Source: Chloroflexota bacterium (GTDB lineage Bacteria; Chloroflexota; Anaerolineae; J102). From it: a stretch of DNA of 17,591 bases. Position numbers and translations under genes: made by a program. The stretch is taken from positions 1 to 17,591 of the forward strand of contig PIVW01000063.1 of NCBI GenBank assembly GCA_003353825.1. Direction: 5' to 3'. The notes beneath the pieces were generated by a model, which did not search any database, was not told where the DNA came from, and saw only the letters and a program-made list of their open reading frames with translations. Below, piece by piece: positions 1-6,739 of this stretch. Numbering within the stretch: position 1 is the stretch's first letter; the number at the start of each line of letters is the position of its first letter.

Positions 1-7
1 GACTTCG

Positions 8-20
8 CGTGACGATCACG
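8..20. repeat. Short inverted repeat near window start
   Basis: CGTGA and TCACG arms (8-12 and 16-20) are separated by CGA. This could be a small operator or chance. No gene start is close enough to decide. Confidence 0.25.
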
Positions 21-170
21 AATTTCAGTCGATGATGCCCCCACACCTAGTGGCTGGTTGTGCCAGCGCCTAGATATAGTGTGGAAAAAATCAGCACCAC
101 GCGAAATCCCAGAGAACCAGTTATTTTTGAACAATCAGGATATCCAACTATCCTATCCTTGGAGTACATT

Positions 171-338
171 ATGGCATTGTCCTTTGGCATCCCACTGGGT
201 CTACTGATCATCCTGGCAGGTATCGCTCTGGCAGCTCTGAGTGACTCCAAAAAGATCGCCTTCATCCTGATCGGCGTTGGCTTGCTCATTGCGCTTGGTA
301 CTCTGGCGTTGATCATGTTAGCAGCCAACACCATGTGA
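171..338 (+). CDS. Small two-helix membrane protein (55 aa), unknown function
   Basis: I do not recognise a family. The ATG at 171 was chosen over the upstream in-frame ATG at 60 because GGAG at 161-164 lies a normal distance before it, and the residues upstream of 171 are not hydrophobic or protein-like. The product has a hydrophobic helix at about residues 5-23, a short polar turn (SDSKK, about 24-28) and a second helix at about 29-51. This is a helical hairpin of the kind seen in many small bacterial inner-membrane proteins. No catalytic motif is visible. It sits alone, with 208 bases to the next good ribosome site. The helix-turn-helix hydrophobicity and the ribosome site support it being real. 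Confidence 0.6.
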   Translation: MALSFGIPLGLLIILAGIALAALSDSKKIAFILIGVGLLIALGTLALIMLAANTM

Positions 339-375
339 CATCGCTAACACCTGCCGACGAATGAGGTCACAACAC

Positions 376-432
376 ATGAAAATCAAGATGCTATTGCCGG
401 CTCTGACAGAAGCGATAAGGACTTTGGATTGA
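376..432 (+). pseudogene. 18-codon ORF resembling the N-terminus of a B12-binding radical SAM protein
   Basis: ATG at 376 is preceded by GAGG (363-366). The ORF reads MKIKMLLPALTEA and then five unrelated residues and TGA. From memory, that opening closely matches the first residues of B12-binding-domain radical SAM proteins (MKIK-x-ILPALTEA followed by a conserved tryptophan/proline stretch). The next expected residues (SPYWRPIKYS-like) are missing, so this looks like a start region left after deletion of the rest. A genuine short peptide or coincidence cannot be excluded on 13 residues. Confidence 0.35.
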
Positions 433-441
433 ATAAAACCA

Positions 442-474
442 GAAACTTAACACCTACAGGTATGCACAAGTTTC
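442..474. repeat. Nested inverted repeat (possible stem-loop)
   Basis: Outer arms GAAACTT (442-448) and AAGTTTC (468-474) enclose a second pair, ACCT (452-455) and AGGT (458-461). There is no strong U tract directly after it, though a run of seven A lies at 482-488. It could be a bidirectional terminator remnant or an operator ahead of the small ORF at 547. Confidence 0.35.
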
Positions 475-546
475 GGTTATTAAAAAAACCTCGTTCCGAA
501 GCGCGCATTGACGTTCAATCAAACCACATTTGAAGGAGATATCATC

Positions 547-636
547 ATGACACTGGAACTCATGATCATTCTCATGCTTGTCACCTTTATCCTCGGATTA
601 TTCAGCGGTGTATCGATCGTACGCCCCAAACGCTGA
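547..636 (+). CDS. Single-helix micropeptide (29 aa), possible truncated TRAP-permease start
   Basis: The ATG at 547 follows a near-perfect ribosome site, AAGGAG at 533-538, with 8 bases between. The product is one hydrophobic helix (about residues 4-24) ending in a basic tail, RPKR, which obeys the positive-inside rule. Two readings are possible. It may be a real single-pass membrane micropeptide. Or it may be the first helix of a TRAP-transporter large permease (DctM-type proteins begin with an EL-x-x-I-L-M helix leading to G-x-P-x-A-F) cut off by deletion. The very good ribosome site favours translation either way. Function is unknown. Confidence 0.45.
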   Translation: MTLELMIILMLVTFILGLFSGVSIVRPKR

Positions 637-690
637 TGCACAACTGCCAATCAGCGCACGAAAATATCTGTGTCACTCGTGCTGATCTGT

Positions 691-722
691 GAGTTGTTTA
701 GTTATTTCGAATTCAAGTTACC
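691..722. repeat. Imperfect 32-bp direct repeat, copy 1
   Basis: This segment matches 5431-5462 in 25 of 32 positions, including an identical 11-base core CGAATTCAAGT and a shared TTTAGT. It lies just upstream of the dehydrogenase gene at 740. Copy 2 starts at the last stop-codon bases of the phosphofructokinase gene and precedes the molybdoenzyme gene. It may be a shared regulatory site or an old dispersed repeat. Confidence 0.4.
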
Positions 723-739
723 GTTCTTAGGAATTCTTT

Positions 740-1675
740 ATGGCAAATCAAGTGATTCATGCAGTAACCGGCGCCTTCGGTTATTCTGGAAAGTACATCT
801 CTCAGCGACTGCTGGATAGTGGTGAGCGCGTCATCACACTCACGAATTCGGCGACTCGCGCCAACCCTTTCGTAAAACGAGTTACGCCTTATCCCTTCCA
901 CTTCGACAATCCCGAGGCTCTGGCGAGAACATTGCAAGGAGTCTCTGTACTCTACAATACTTATTGGGTGCGGTTTAACCATGCGAACTTCACACATGCC
1001 GATGCCGTGCGCAACACACAGATTCTCTTCGCGGCTGCTAAACAGGCCGGGGTTGAGCGCATCGTTCACGTCAGCATCACCAACCCATCGACCGACTCCC
1101 CTTTAGAGTACTTTCACGGCAAGGCCATGTTGGAAGAAAGCTTGATGGATTCCGGTATCTCGTATGCCATCTTGCGCCCTACCGTCTTGTTTGGAAAAGA
1201 GGATATCCTGATCAATAACATCGCCTGGGCTTTGCGGCGGTTTCCACTTTTCGGACTGTTTGGGGGTGGTTCCTACCGTTTGCAGCCGATCTACGTAGAT
1301 GATCTGGCGGCTGTGGCTGTGGCGCAAGGACTGCGGCGAGAGGACACGATCATCAACGCCATCGGCCCTGAAACCTTCAGCTACAGGGAGTTGGTCACGG
1401 CCATTGGTGAGATCATCGAACATCCACGTCCCTTGCTGAACCTGCCCCCTTCCATCGCTTATCTTGCAAGTCTGGCGATCGGAAGGGTTGTCAATGATGT
1501 TTTCGTCACGCGTGAAGAGATCGAAGGGCTGATGGCCGGGTTGTTGTATGTGGATGCGCCACCTGCAGGGCAAACGAAACTGACTGATTGGGCACGTCGG
1601 CACGCCTCGACGCTGGGCGTGGCCTATGCCAATGAGTTGACGCGTAGGCGAGATCGAGCGATCGATTATGGTTAA
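740..1675 (+). CDS. Atypical short-chain dehydrogenase / NAD(P)-binding protein (NmrA/NDUFA9-like)
   Basis: A 311-residue Rossmann-fold protein. The nucleotide-binding glycine motif GAFGYSG is at residues 11-17, straight after the first beta strand, as in extended/atypical SDRs. A YxxxK pair (Y124, K128, in YFHGK) is kept, so it could still be catalytic, unlike many NmrA-type sensors. ILRPTVLFG (about 144-152) is the usual strand after the YxxxK helix, and the C-terminal part (about 160-300) is the variable substrate domain. The ATG at 740 has AGGA at 729-732. Close relatives are usually annotated as NAD(P)H-binding or complex I NDUFA9-subfamily proteins, with quinone, sugar-nucleotide or flavonoid-like substrates. 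The substrate cannot be read from sequence. It appears to be a single-gene unit. Confidence 0.8.
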   Translation: MANQVIHAVTGAFGYSGKYISQRLLDSGERVITLTNSATRANPFVKRVTPYPFHFDNPEALARTLQGVSVLYNTYWVRFNHANFTHADAVRNTQILFAAAKQAGVERIVHVSITNPSTDSPLEYFHGKAMLEESLMDSGISYAILRPTVLFGKEDILINNIAWALRRFPLFGLFGGGSYRLQPIYVDDLAAVAVAQGLRREDTIINAIGPETFSYRELVTAIGEIIEHPRPLLNLPPSIAYLASLAIGRVVNDVFVTREEIEGLMAGLLYVDAPPAGQTKLTDWARRHASTLGVAYANELTRRRDRAIDYG

Positions 1676-1730
1676 ACCGAGTTTCATGTGGTTGGCACAG
1701 ATTCGCCCTGAGTAATATCGGCCCGAATAA

Positions 1731-1994
1731 GTCATTCAGCTTGAGAGGATTATTCAGGACGAAGGAGTACCTATTGAGTGATTGGGGATCTCCTGGCTCC
1801 GGCACAATCGTATCAGCCTGCAGAAACCGCCCTCGCCGATAATCATACCAGCGCGAGATGTAGTCGTACAGTTTGATGTCGCTTTCCTGGCGCTGGCCTG
1901 TATAGCGATAATCGGTCTGGCGATTGGTGGGGATGCTGCCATCCGCCCATTTGCTCCAGGTGTAGTGGTAGCCGCCGAAGGGTTTATAGCTTGT
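1731..1994 (-). pseudogene. Rhs repeat-associated core domain fragment
   Basis: On the minus strand, about 88 codons give the hallmark Rhs/YD-repeat core: YKPFGG, YRYTGQRQE, YDYISRWYDYRRGRF, LQADTIVPEPGDPQSLNRY, SFVLNNPLKLND. In complete proteins this closes a shell of more than a thousand residues and is followed by a variable toxin tip. Here nothing remains upstream except a short GC-rich repeat (1989-2014) and AT-rich DNA. Downstream the frame runs antisense into the 3' end of the dehydrogenase gene, with no toxin domain. An open frame spans 1506-2102, but only this part is Rhs-like. I call it the 3' remnant of an Rhs gene, left by deletion or transfer. Confidence 0.8.
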
Positions 1995-2014
1995 CCTGAG
2001 CGGAGCCGAAGGAT
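1989..2014. repeat. Short interspersed GC-rich repeat (REP-like)
   Basis: This stretch, containing TCCTGAGC and GCCGAAGGA with TCCT/AGGA ends able to pair, resembles a very common short repeat I recall from Chloroflexota genomes, where it often reads through as LRLRSGQA in predicted proteins. It lies exactly at the upstream edge of the Rhs fragment, so it may mark the deletion or insertion junction. A genome-wide copy count would settle it. Confidence 0.45.
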
Positions 2015-2176
2015 CTTTCTGCCCATAGTACCTCACCATAATATCGCAAGTGTACATATTTCTCAATATCAACATATTTTCATTACAGCCAAAAACAATC
2101 AAACGAATAAGCGATATGCGGCAGAGATTACCGATTTATCTATAATTCACCGCAGATATGAATCTATGCAATATAC

Positions 2177-2322
2177 AGCTAGTGGTATCTTCTCAATATT
2201 CCGGGGCACTCGCCGAATGAATTCGGGCTCTGGGGGCGGGGTTCTACGAACCTATGCCGAACGTCCACCTTCGTGGACGGGTTAGTTCCCCCCCCCAAGT
2301 TATTGAGAAGATACAGCTAGTG
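2177..2322. mobile_element. MITE-like element with 8-bp target-site duplication
   Basis: Perfect 14-bp terminal inverted repeats, GTATCTTCTCAATA at 2185-2198 and its reverse complement at 2301-2314, bound a 130-bp element. It is flanked on both sides by the direct repeat AGCTAGTG (2177-2184 and 2315-2322), the signature of transposition. The inverted ends continue imperfectly for about 8 more bases into G/C-rich runs. Inside are two small hairpins: CCGAA/TTCGG around a TGAA loop (2213-2226) and CGTCCAC/GTGGACG around a CTTC loop (2262-2279). There is also a run of nine C at 2288-2296. No coding capacity remains, so it must have been moved in trans. Duplications of 8 bp occur in several IS families, and I cannot assign one. 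Confidence 0.85.
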
Positions 2323-2432
2323 AGGCATTCAGAACAACAAGCAGCTTTGACGGTAAAATTATTCAATTCATCCAGAATCATCCGTCCAGTACTGGAAGTA
2401 GAATTGGTTACACTACGGCTCCTTTCAATATT
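2323..2432. other. Unassigned segment between the MITE and the broken tdh
   Basis: I see no convincing gene in either strand. The first 16 bases (2323-2338, AGGCATTCAGAACAAC) match 2908-2923 at 15 positions, giving imperfect direct repeats on either side of the truncated tdh. Confidence 0.4.
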
Positions 2433-2879
2433 TTAGTGCAATGGCATGTCAGGTGTGTTGGTCCACAGATTTTCAACCGGCATGACAATAAAATCTGCCC
2501 AACAACCGTGTCTATCGACACCGATGATTTGGGTGTTCTGACAAAGGTGTCCCTGTCCTGTACGACAAGGGGCACAAGCGTGGCATACGATATGGCTTTC
2601 GGCGGAAACGAAATCGCCCACCTGTACCTCCTGCACCATACTGCCAACTGCTACCACGTGGCCGCAGAATTCATGGCCGACAATGACTGGAGGATTGATG
2701 CGGCTTCTCGCCCAGGGAGACCACTTGAAGATGTGCAGATCTGTGCCACAGATCGACGTGGCTGCCACTTTGATCAGCGCCTCACGCGCTCCAACGTCGG
2801 GGATGGGCATCCTCGCCAGTTTGAGTCCAGGAGAACGGTCGGGTTTGATAACCGCCTGCATTGTGCTGTCGTCACTCAT
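2433..2879 (-). pseudogene. tdh: Truncated L-threonine 3-dehydrogenase, N-terminal (GroES-like) domain only
   Basis: 148 codons match the N-terminal half of zinc-dependent L-threonine 3-dehydrogenase or a close medium-chain dehydrogenase. The family is usually about 340-350 residues. Catalytic-zinc motifs are intact: ICGTDLHI (cysteine ligand) and GHEFCGHVV (histidine-glutamate). So is the four-cysteine structural zinc lobe, CHACAPCRTGQGHLC. Similarity runs to WTNTPDMPL and then stops at H-TAA, exactly where the Rossmann NAD-binding domain should start. The enzyme therefore cannot bind cofactor and is presumably dead. The ATG at 2879 has GGAG six bases ahead, and an extended -10 promoter lies upstream, so the 5' end is undamaged. 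No kbl partner is nearby. Confidence 0.85.
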
Positions 2880-2933
2880 TGCACGCTCCATTGGGTGAGA
2901 TGAGATCAGGCATTGAGAACAACGATCAGGGCA

Positions 2934-2942
2934 AGTATAGCA
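2934..2942 (-). promoter_or_regulatory. Extended -10 promoter for the truncated tdh
   Basis: On the minus strand TGCTATACT forms an extended -10 element, about 55 bases before the ATG at 2879. The -35 match is poor, which an extended -10 can tolerate. The same 12 bases, GCATGCTATACT, occur ahead of the molybdoenzyme gene at 5576. Confidence 0.45.
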
Positions 2943-3138
2943 TGCGCTGTTCGAGTTGAGCACATCCGGGGGTGAATTGCCCGCGTTTGGTTTTTTGTAA
3001 GGTTCGGGATAAAGTCGTTATCGCTTGGGAAATGGCGTGTTGCGTGGGGGAGGGTTGTCCTTTCCTGCAAATCCAACAATTCCCAAATACAACCAACTAG
3101 CAGCAAGATATGGCGTTGTTGATGACGGCAAATAGGGG

Positions 3139-3167
3139 TTGCTTCGCGCGAGTCTCTGAATTAGAAT
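3139..3167 (+). promoter_or_regulatory. Sigma70-type promoter for phosphofructokinase
   Basis: TTGCTT (3139-3144), a 17-base spacer and TAGAAT (3162-3167) give a good housekeeping promoter. Its start point would be near 3174, leaving a leader of roughly 55 bases before the ATG at 3231. The rest of 2943-3230 shows nothing else recognisable. Confidence 0.5.
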
Positions 3168-3230
3168 GACCAGACTGATAATTCCCACCATTGAGTGACA
3201 AGTGCACATCTCCTGATTGAGGTTGATAGC

Positions 3231-5432
3231 ATGGCAGAACGTACAGAATCCAAAGTGAAAGCGATTGCAGTGATGACCAGCGGTGGTGATTCGCCCGGGA
3301 TGAATGCTGCCGTGCGAGCCGTGGTGCGGATGGGTTTGCATCACGGACTCAAGGTCTATGGGGTTTACAATGGCTGGCAAGGAGCTGTTGATGGGGGCGA
3401 TGCTATTGAGGAAATGCATTGGTGGTCGGTGGGTGGGATATTGCAACGTGGCGGCGCCTTTTTAGGCTCAGCTCGCTGTAACGACTTTCGTACCCGTGAT
3501 GGCCGCCGTAAGGCTGCGGCCCACCTCTACCAACTGAATGTCGATGGCCTGGTTGTCATCGGTGGGGATGGATCACTCACCGGTGCCAGGATCCTATCAG
3601 AAGAATGGCCGGAATTGTTGGCCGAAGCGACAGCATTGGGGCATATAAATATGGCGGAGGGCGAATCCCCTACCCTGGCAGTGGTGGGATTACCGGGCTC
3701 TATTGATAACGACACTTTTGGCAGTGATATGTCCATCGGCGCCGATACCGCCCTACATCGTATTGTCACTGCTGCTGATCAACTGGCGAGTACGGCCTCG
3801 GCGCATCAGCGTACATTTGTCATGGAAGTGATGGGCCGGCATTGTGGTTATCTTGCTCTGGCCAGCGCCGTCGCTTCGGGCGCTCAATGGGTATTGATTC
3901 CTGAGGAAGAACTGTCGCCACGCTGGCATCAGGCTATGACGGCATCACTCAAACGTAGTCGAGATGTCGGGCGCCAACACAATATCGTCATGGTTGCTGA
4001 GGGAGCCAGACATCCCGATGGTCTACCGCTCGAGGCCAACACCATTCAAGATATCATCACCAATCGTCTGGATATCGAAGCTCGTGTTACAGTGCTGGGG
4101 CATGTGCAGCGCGGCGGAGCTCCCAGCGCTTTCGACCGCATCCTCTCGACTCGACTGGGCGCAGGTGCGGTAGAAAGCTTGATGAATGTGGGAGCCGACG
4201 AACCGCCTCGCATGCTCGGTGTCATCGACAACAAGGTGCAGGCGACATTACTCAGTGAAATGATCAGCCGCAGTCAGGAGGTGGGACAACGGATCGAGGA
4301 GGGTGATTATAAGCGGGCGCTGGACCTGCGGGGCCACAGTTTTCAGGATCAACTCGACCTGTTCAGATTACTCACCCGTTCTGAGGCTCAACCGAAAAAG
4401 CATGAGGGCAATTTACTCATTCTTACGGCCGGCCATGATGCGCCTGGCATGAACCCCTGCCTGCGTGTCGTCACCCGTGTTGTTCTGGACCTGGGTTTCG
4501 ATGTGGTGGCCGGGCAATATGGTTTCGAGGGCCTGCTGGAAGGGAATATCAAGCATCTCGACTGGATGTCTGTCAGTGGCTGGGCTTCGCGGGGGGGAAC
4601 CGAGTTAGGTGCAGGACGCTATCTGCTCGAACAACATGATTTACCCCAATTGGCTCGAACGTTATCAGATCATGATGTGCGCGCGATGGTCATCGTCGGT
4701 GGCCTGGATGCGTACCGCAGCGTGGCGTTTATCAAATCGCAGCGTGCGATGTATCCTGAATTGCAGATACCAATCATTGTAATTCCTGCCAGCATCAGCA
4801 ACAATCTCCCTGGTACTGAATTCTCCATCGGCACAGACACCGCTCTTAACAACCTGATCTCAGATATCGACAAACTCAAAGATACAGCCAGCGCCAATAA
4901 AAGGGCGTTTGTGGTCGAAGTGATGGGTTACGACAGCGGTTATCTGGCACTTATGGCCGCCATAGCCAGCGGTGCTGAACAAACCTATCTACCTGAAGAG
5001 GGCATAACGTTGAAAAAATTGGTGAGCGATTTACGACACCTGAACGAGGGATTCGAACGGGGTAAACGCCTGTCACTCCTGATAGTCAACGAACGCGCTT
5101 CAGAGACCTACGACCCCGATATCATTCAGCGCATTTTGGACGAGGAAGGGGGCGAACTCTTTGATGTGCGGTCGGTAAAACTGGCGCATGCCCAACGAGG
5201 TGGCTCGCCCTCACCTTTTGATCGGGTTCTTGCCGCTCGATTGGGTGCAGCCGCACTAGAAACATTGAGAGCGCAGATGCAGTCGGAAAAAGGGTGCTAT
5301 TGTGTGGGATTGCGGGGCAAGCATATCGTTGCCACCGAGATCGGTGAGGCATTAGCCGAGATGGATTGGCCGCACGAACGCCCGAAAAATGAATGGTTTA
5401 TGGACTTGTGTGATCTGGCGAGGATTTTATGA
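3231..5432 (+). CDS. pfkA: Two-domain 6-phosphofructokinase of eukaryotic architecture
   Basis: A 733-residue protein made of two PFK domains (about 10-380 and 393-733), twice the usual bacterial length of about 320. It phosphorylates fructose 6-phosphate in glycolysis. The N-half looks catalytic: GGDSPGMN (18-25), GGDGS (111-115), PGSIDND (155-161), MGRHCGY (201-207), HVQRGG (291-296). Gly in GGDGS and PGSIDND indicates ATP rather than pyrophosphate as donor. The C-half is degenerate: GGLDAYRS (490-497) replaces GGDGS, SISNN (521-525) loses the catalytic Asp, and MGYDSGY loses the Arg. Eukaryotic PFKs show the same division, with a regulatory C-half. ATG 3231 has TGAGG at 3218-3222; an in-frame GTG at 3195 lacks such support. 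Confidence 0.93.
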   Translation: MAERTESKVKAIAVMTSGGDSPGMNAAVRAVVRMGLHHGLKVYGVYNGWQGAVDGGDAIEEMHWWSVGGILQRGGAFLGSARCNDFRTRDGRRKAAAHLYQLNVDGLVVIGGDGSLTGARILSEEWPELLAEATALGHINMAEGESPTLAVVGLPGSIDNDTFGSDMSIGADTALHRIVTAADQLASTASAHQRTFVMEVMGRHCGYLALASAVASGAQWVLIPEEELSPRWHQAMTASLKRSRDVGRQHNIVMVAEGARHPDGLPLEANTIQDIITNRLDIEARVTVLGHVQRGGAPSAFDRILSTRLGAGAVESLMNVGADEPPRMLGVIDNKVQATLLSEMISRSQEVGQRIEEGDYKRALDLRGHSFQDQLDLFRLLTRSEAQPKKHEGNLLILTAGHDAPGMNPCLRVVTRVVLDLGFDVVAGQYGFEGLLEGNIKHLDWMSVSGWASRGGTELGAGRYLLEQHDLPQLARTLSDHDVRAMVIVGGLDAYRSVAFIKSQRAMYPELQIPIIVIPASISNNLPGTEFSIGTDTALNNLISDIDKLKDTASANKRAFVVEVMGYDSGYLALMAAIASGAEQTYLPEEGITLKKLVSDLRHLNEGFERGKRLSLLIVNERASETYDPDIIQRILDEEGGELFDVRSVKLAHAQRGGSPSPFDRVLAARLGAAALETLRAQMQSEKGCYCVGLRGKHIVATEIGEALAEMDWPHERPKNEWFMDLCDLARIL

Positions 5433-5462
5433 ACTATTTAGTAATTCCGAATTCAAGTCACT
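5431..5462. repeat. Imperfect 32-bp direct repeat, copy 2
   Basis: Matches 691-722 at 25 of 32 positions (see copy 1). It begins in the phosphofructokinase stop codon and runs into the intergenic region ahead of the molybdoenzyme gene. Confidence 0.4.
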
Positions 5463-5499
5463 ACTAGTCGTACACTCATTTTCTTCGTGCTACTACCTA

Positions 5500-5528
5500 C
5501 TGATAACTCAAACCGTGCATGCTATACT
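5500..5528 (+). promoter_or_regulatory. Promoter for the molybdoenzyme gene
   Basis: CTGATA (5500-5505), 17 bases, then TATACT (5523-5528) preceded by TG at 5520-5521. This is an extended -10 with a moderate -35. It lies about 48 bases before the ATG at 5576. Confidence 0.5.
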
Positions 5529-5575
5529 CGGCCAATGTTTGAATCCTTCCCCTTTCTTACAGGTGAGATGACACC

Positions 5576-6208
5576 ATGCGCTACGAGAATCCCCTTAAAC
5601 GAGTCGAGCGACTGAAACGAGTGACCGCACGGCCTAAACATGCTGATGAGCGAGTGCCTCCCGGACAATTTCTGACCGACCGTTTTCCTGTACTTCACTA
5701 CGGTTCTGTCCCAAAGGTAGATCTCGACAACTGGGATTTTCGCCTGTTTGGCCTGGTGACCGCTGAAAAAACCTGGGACTGGCCGAGTTTCCGTGCTCTG
5801 CCTGAGACGACACTCACCCGCGATATCCACTGTGTCACGCGATGGAGCAAGCTTGATACCACCTGGAGCGGTGTGCTCTGGCGAGACTTTCTGCGCGAAT
5901 TAGATGTGCAACCGAAACCCGAAGCCACCCATGTGATGTTCCATTGCGAGCAGGGTTTTACCACCAACATCTCGCTCGACATCCTCGACGACGATGACAC
6001 GCTGTTTGCCTGGCATTACGATGGCAAGCCGTTAACGCCGGAGCATGGTTGGCCATTGCGGGCCCTGGTGCCTAAGAAGTATTTCTGGAAAAGCGCCAAA
6101 TGGATTCGTGGCCTCGAGTTCTTGAAGGGTGACAGCCCAGGCTTTTGGGAGCAGAACGGCTACCATATGGAGGGGGATCCCTGGCGGGAGGAGCGCTTTG
6201 GCTGGTGA
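5576..6208 (+). CDS. Sulfite-oxidase-fold molybdopterin oxidoreductase (cytoplasmic, YedY/MsrP-like domain)
   Basis: 210 residues, essentially only the oxidoreductase molybdopterin-binding domain. The invariant cysteine that ligates molybdenum is C86 in [11 protein letters not shown], the family signature. [12 protein letters not shown] (about 122-133) and the C-terminal [20 protein letters not shown] are further typical blocks. There is no twin-arginine signal or transmembrane helix, and no heme or dimerisation domain. This fits the short sulfite-oxidase-like oxidoreductases rather than exported MsrP or full sulfite oxidase, and the substrate is unknown. AGGTGAG at 5561-5567 serves the ATG. 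The gene is followed after 19 bases by the DCC-family protein, so the two are probably co-transcribed. Confidence 0.88.
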   Translation: MRYENPLKRVERLKRVTARPKHADERVPPGQFLTDRFPVLHYGSVPKVDLDNWDFRLFGLVTAEKTWDWPSFRALPETTLTRDIHCVTRWSKLDTTWSGVLWRDFLRELDVQPKPEATHVMFHCEQGFTTNISLDILDDDDTLFAWHYDGKPLTPEHGWPLRALVPKKYFWKSAKWIRGLEFLKGDSPGFWEQNGYHMEGDPWREERFGW

Positions 6209-6227
6209 TCTTTGAGATGGATGTTGC

Positions 6228-6647
6228 ATGAATGACAGAATCGTCTTGTTCGATGGCGTATGTAACTTCTGCGAGGCATCTGTCCTCTTCATTATCGAGC
6301 GAGATCGGAAGGGCTTGTTTTCTTTTGCGCCTCTCCAATCTAATTTGGGGCGGTCTTATTTAGAGCAGCACGATATCGATTCTGCGTCAACCGACTCTAT
6401 TGTCTTGATCAAGCACGACAAGGCTTACGTGAAGAGTGACGCTGCCTTGGAAATTGCCAAAGAACTGGACGGGATCTGGAAATGTGTGTATGTGCTGAGA
6501 TTCATTCCTGCACCGATGCGCGACGCAGTGTATTCGCTGGTCGCCAAGAATCGATATCGCTGGTTTGGTGTCAAGCAGCAATGCCTGAACCCTAGCCATG
6601 GCCTTCAGAACAGGATGCTGGATGATGTCAAGCACCAACGACCCTAA
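6228..6647 (+). CDS. DCC family (DUF393, YuxK-like) thiol-disulfide protein
   Basis: 139 residues with the defining DGVCNFC motif at the N-terminus (D9-C15, giving a CxxC pair C12/C15), a thioredoxin-like N-terminal fold and the C-terminal RYRWFGV segment characteristic of the family. Members are thought to be thiol-disulfide oxidoreductases, but no substrate is established. The ATG is at 6228; a weak GAGATGG lies just upstream, and spacing from the preceding stop suggests coupling with the molybdoenzyme gene. Another ATG at 6232 is in a different frame and encodes nothing recognisable. Confidence 0.88.
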   Translation: MNDRIVLFDGVCNFCEASVLFIIERDRKGLFSFAPLQSNLGRSYLEQHDIDSASTDSIVLIKHDKAYVKSDAALEIAKELDGIWKCVYVLRFIPAPMRDAVYSLVAKNRYRWFGVKQQCLNPSHGLQNRMLDDVKHQRP

Positions 6648-6739
6648 ATCCGTAGAAATCGATGTCATCCGCGTACCATTGACAAACTACCTCAATCAAA
6701 CCTTCGCCGGACGACTATTTTTTGAAACCCTGAATCCAT

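Noticed and set aside
1782..2285. Long plus-strand open frame across the Rhs fragment and MITE
   Set aside because: It is antisense to a clear Rhs core, runs through the GC repeat and the MITE end, and has no recognisable domain.
3195..3230. Earlier GTG start for phosphofructokinase
   Set aside because: It adds 12 residues with no homology; ATG 3231 has the better ribosome site and suits the family.
6679..6684. TTGACA before the nnrE gene as a promoter
   Set aside because: No acceptable -10 at 16-18 bases; the following sequence at that position is GC-rich.
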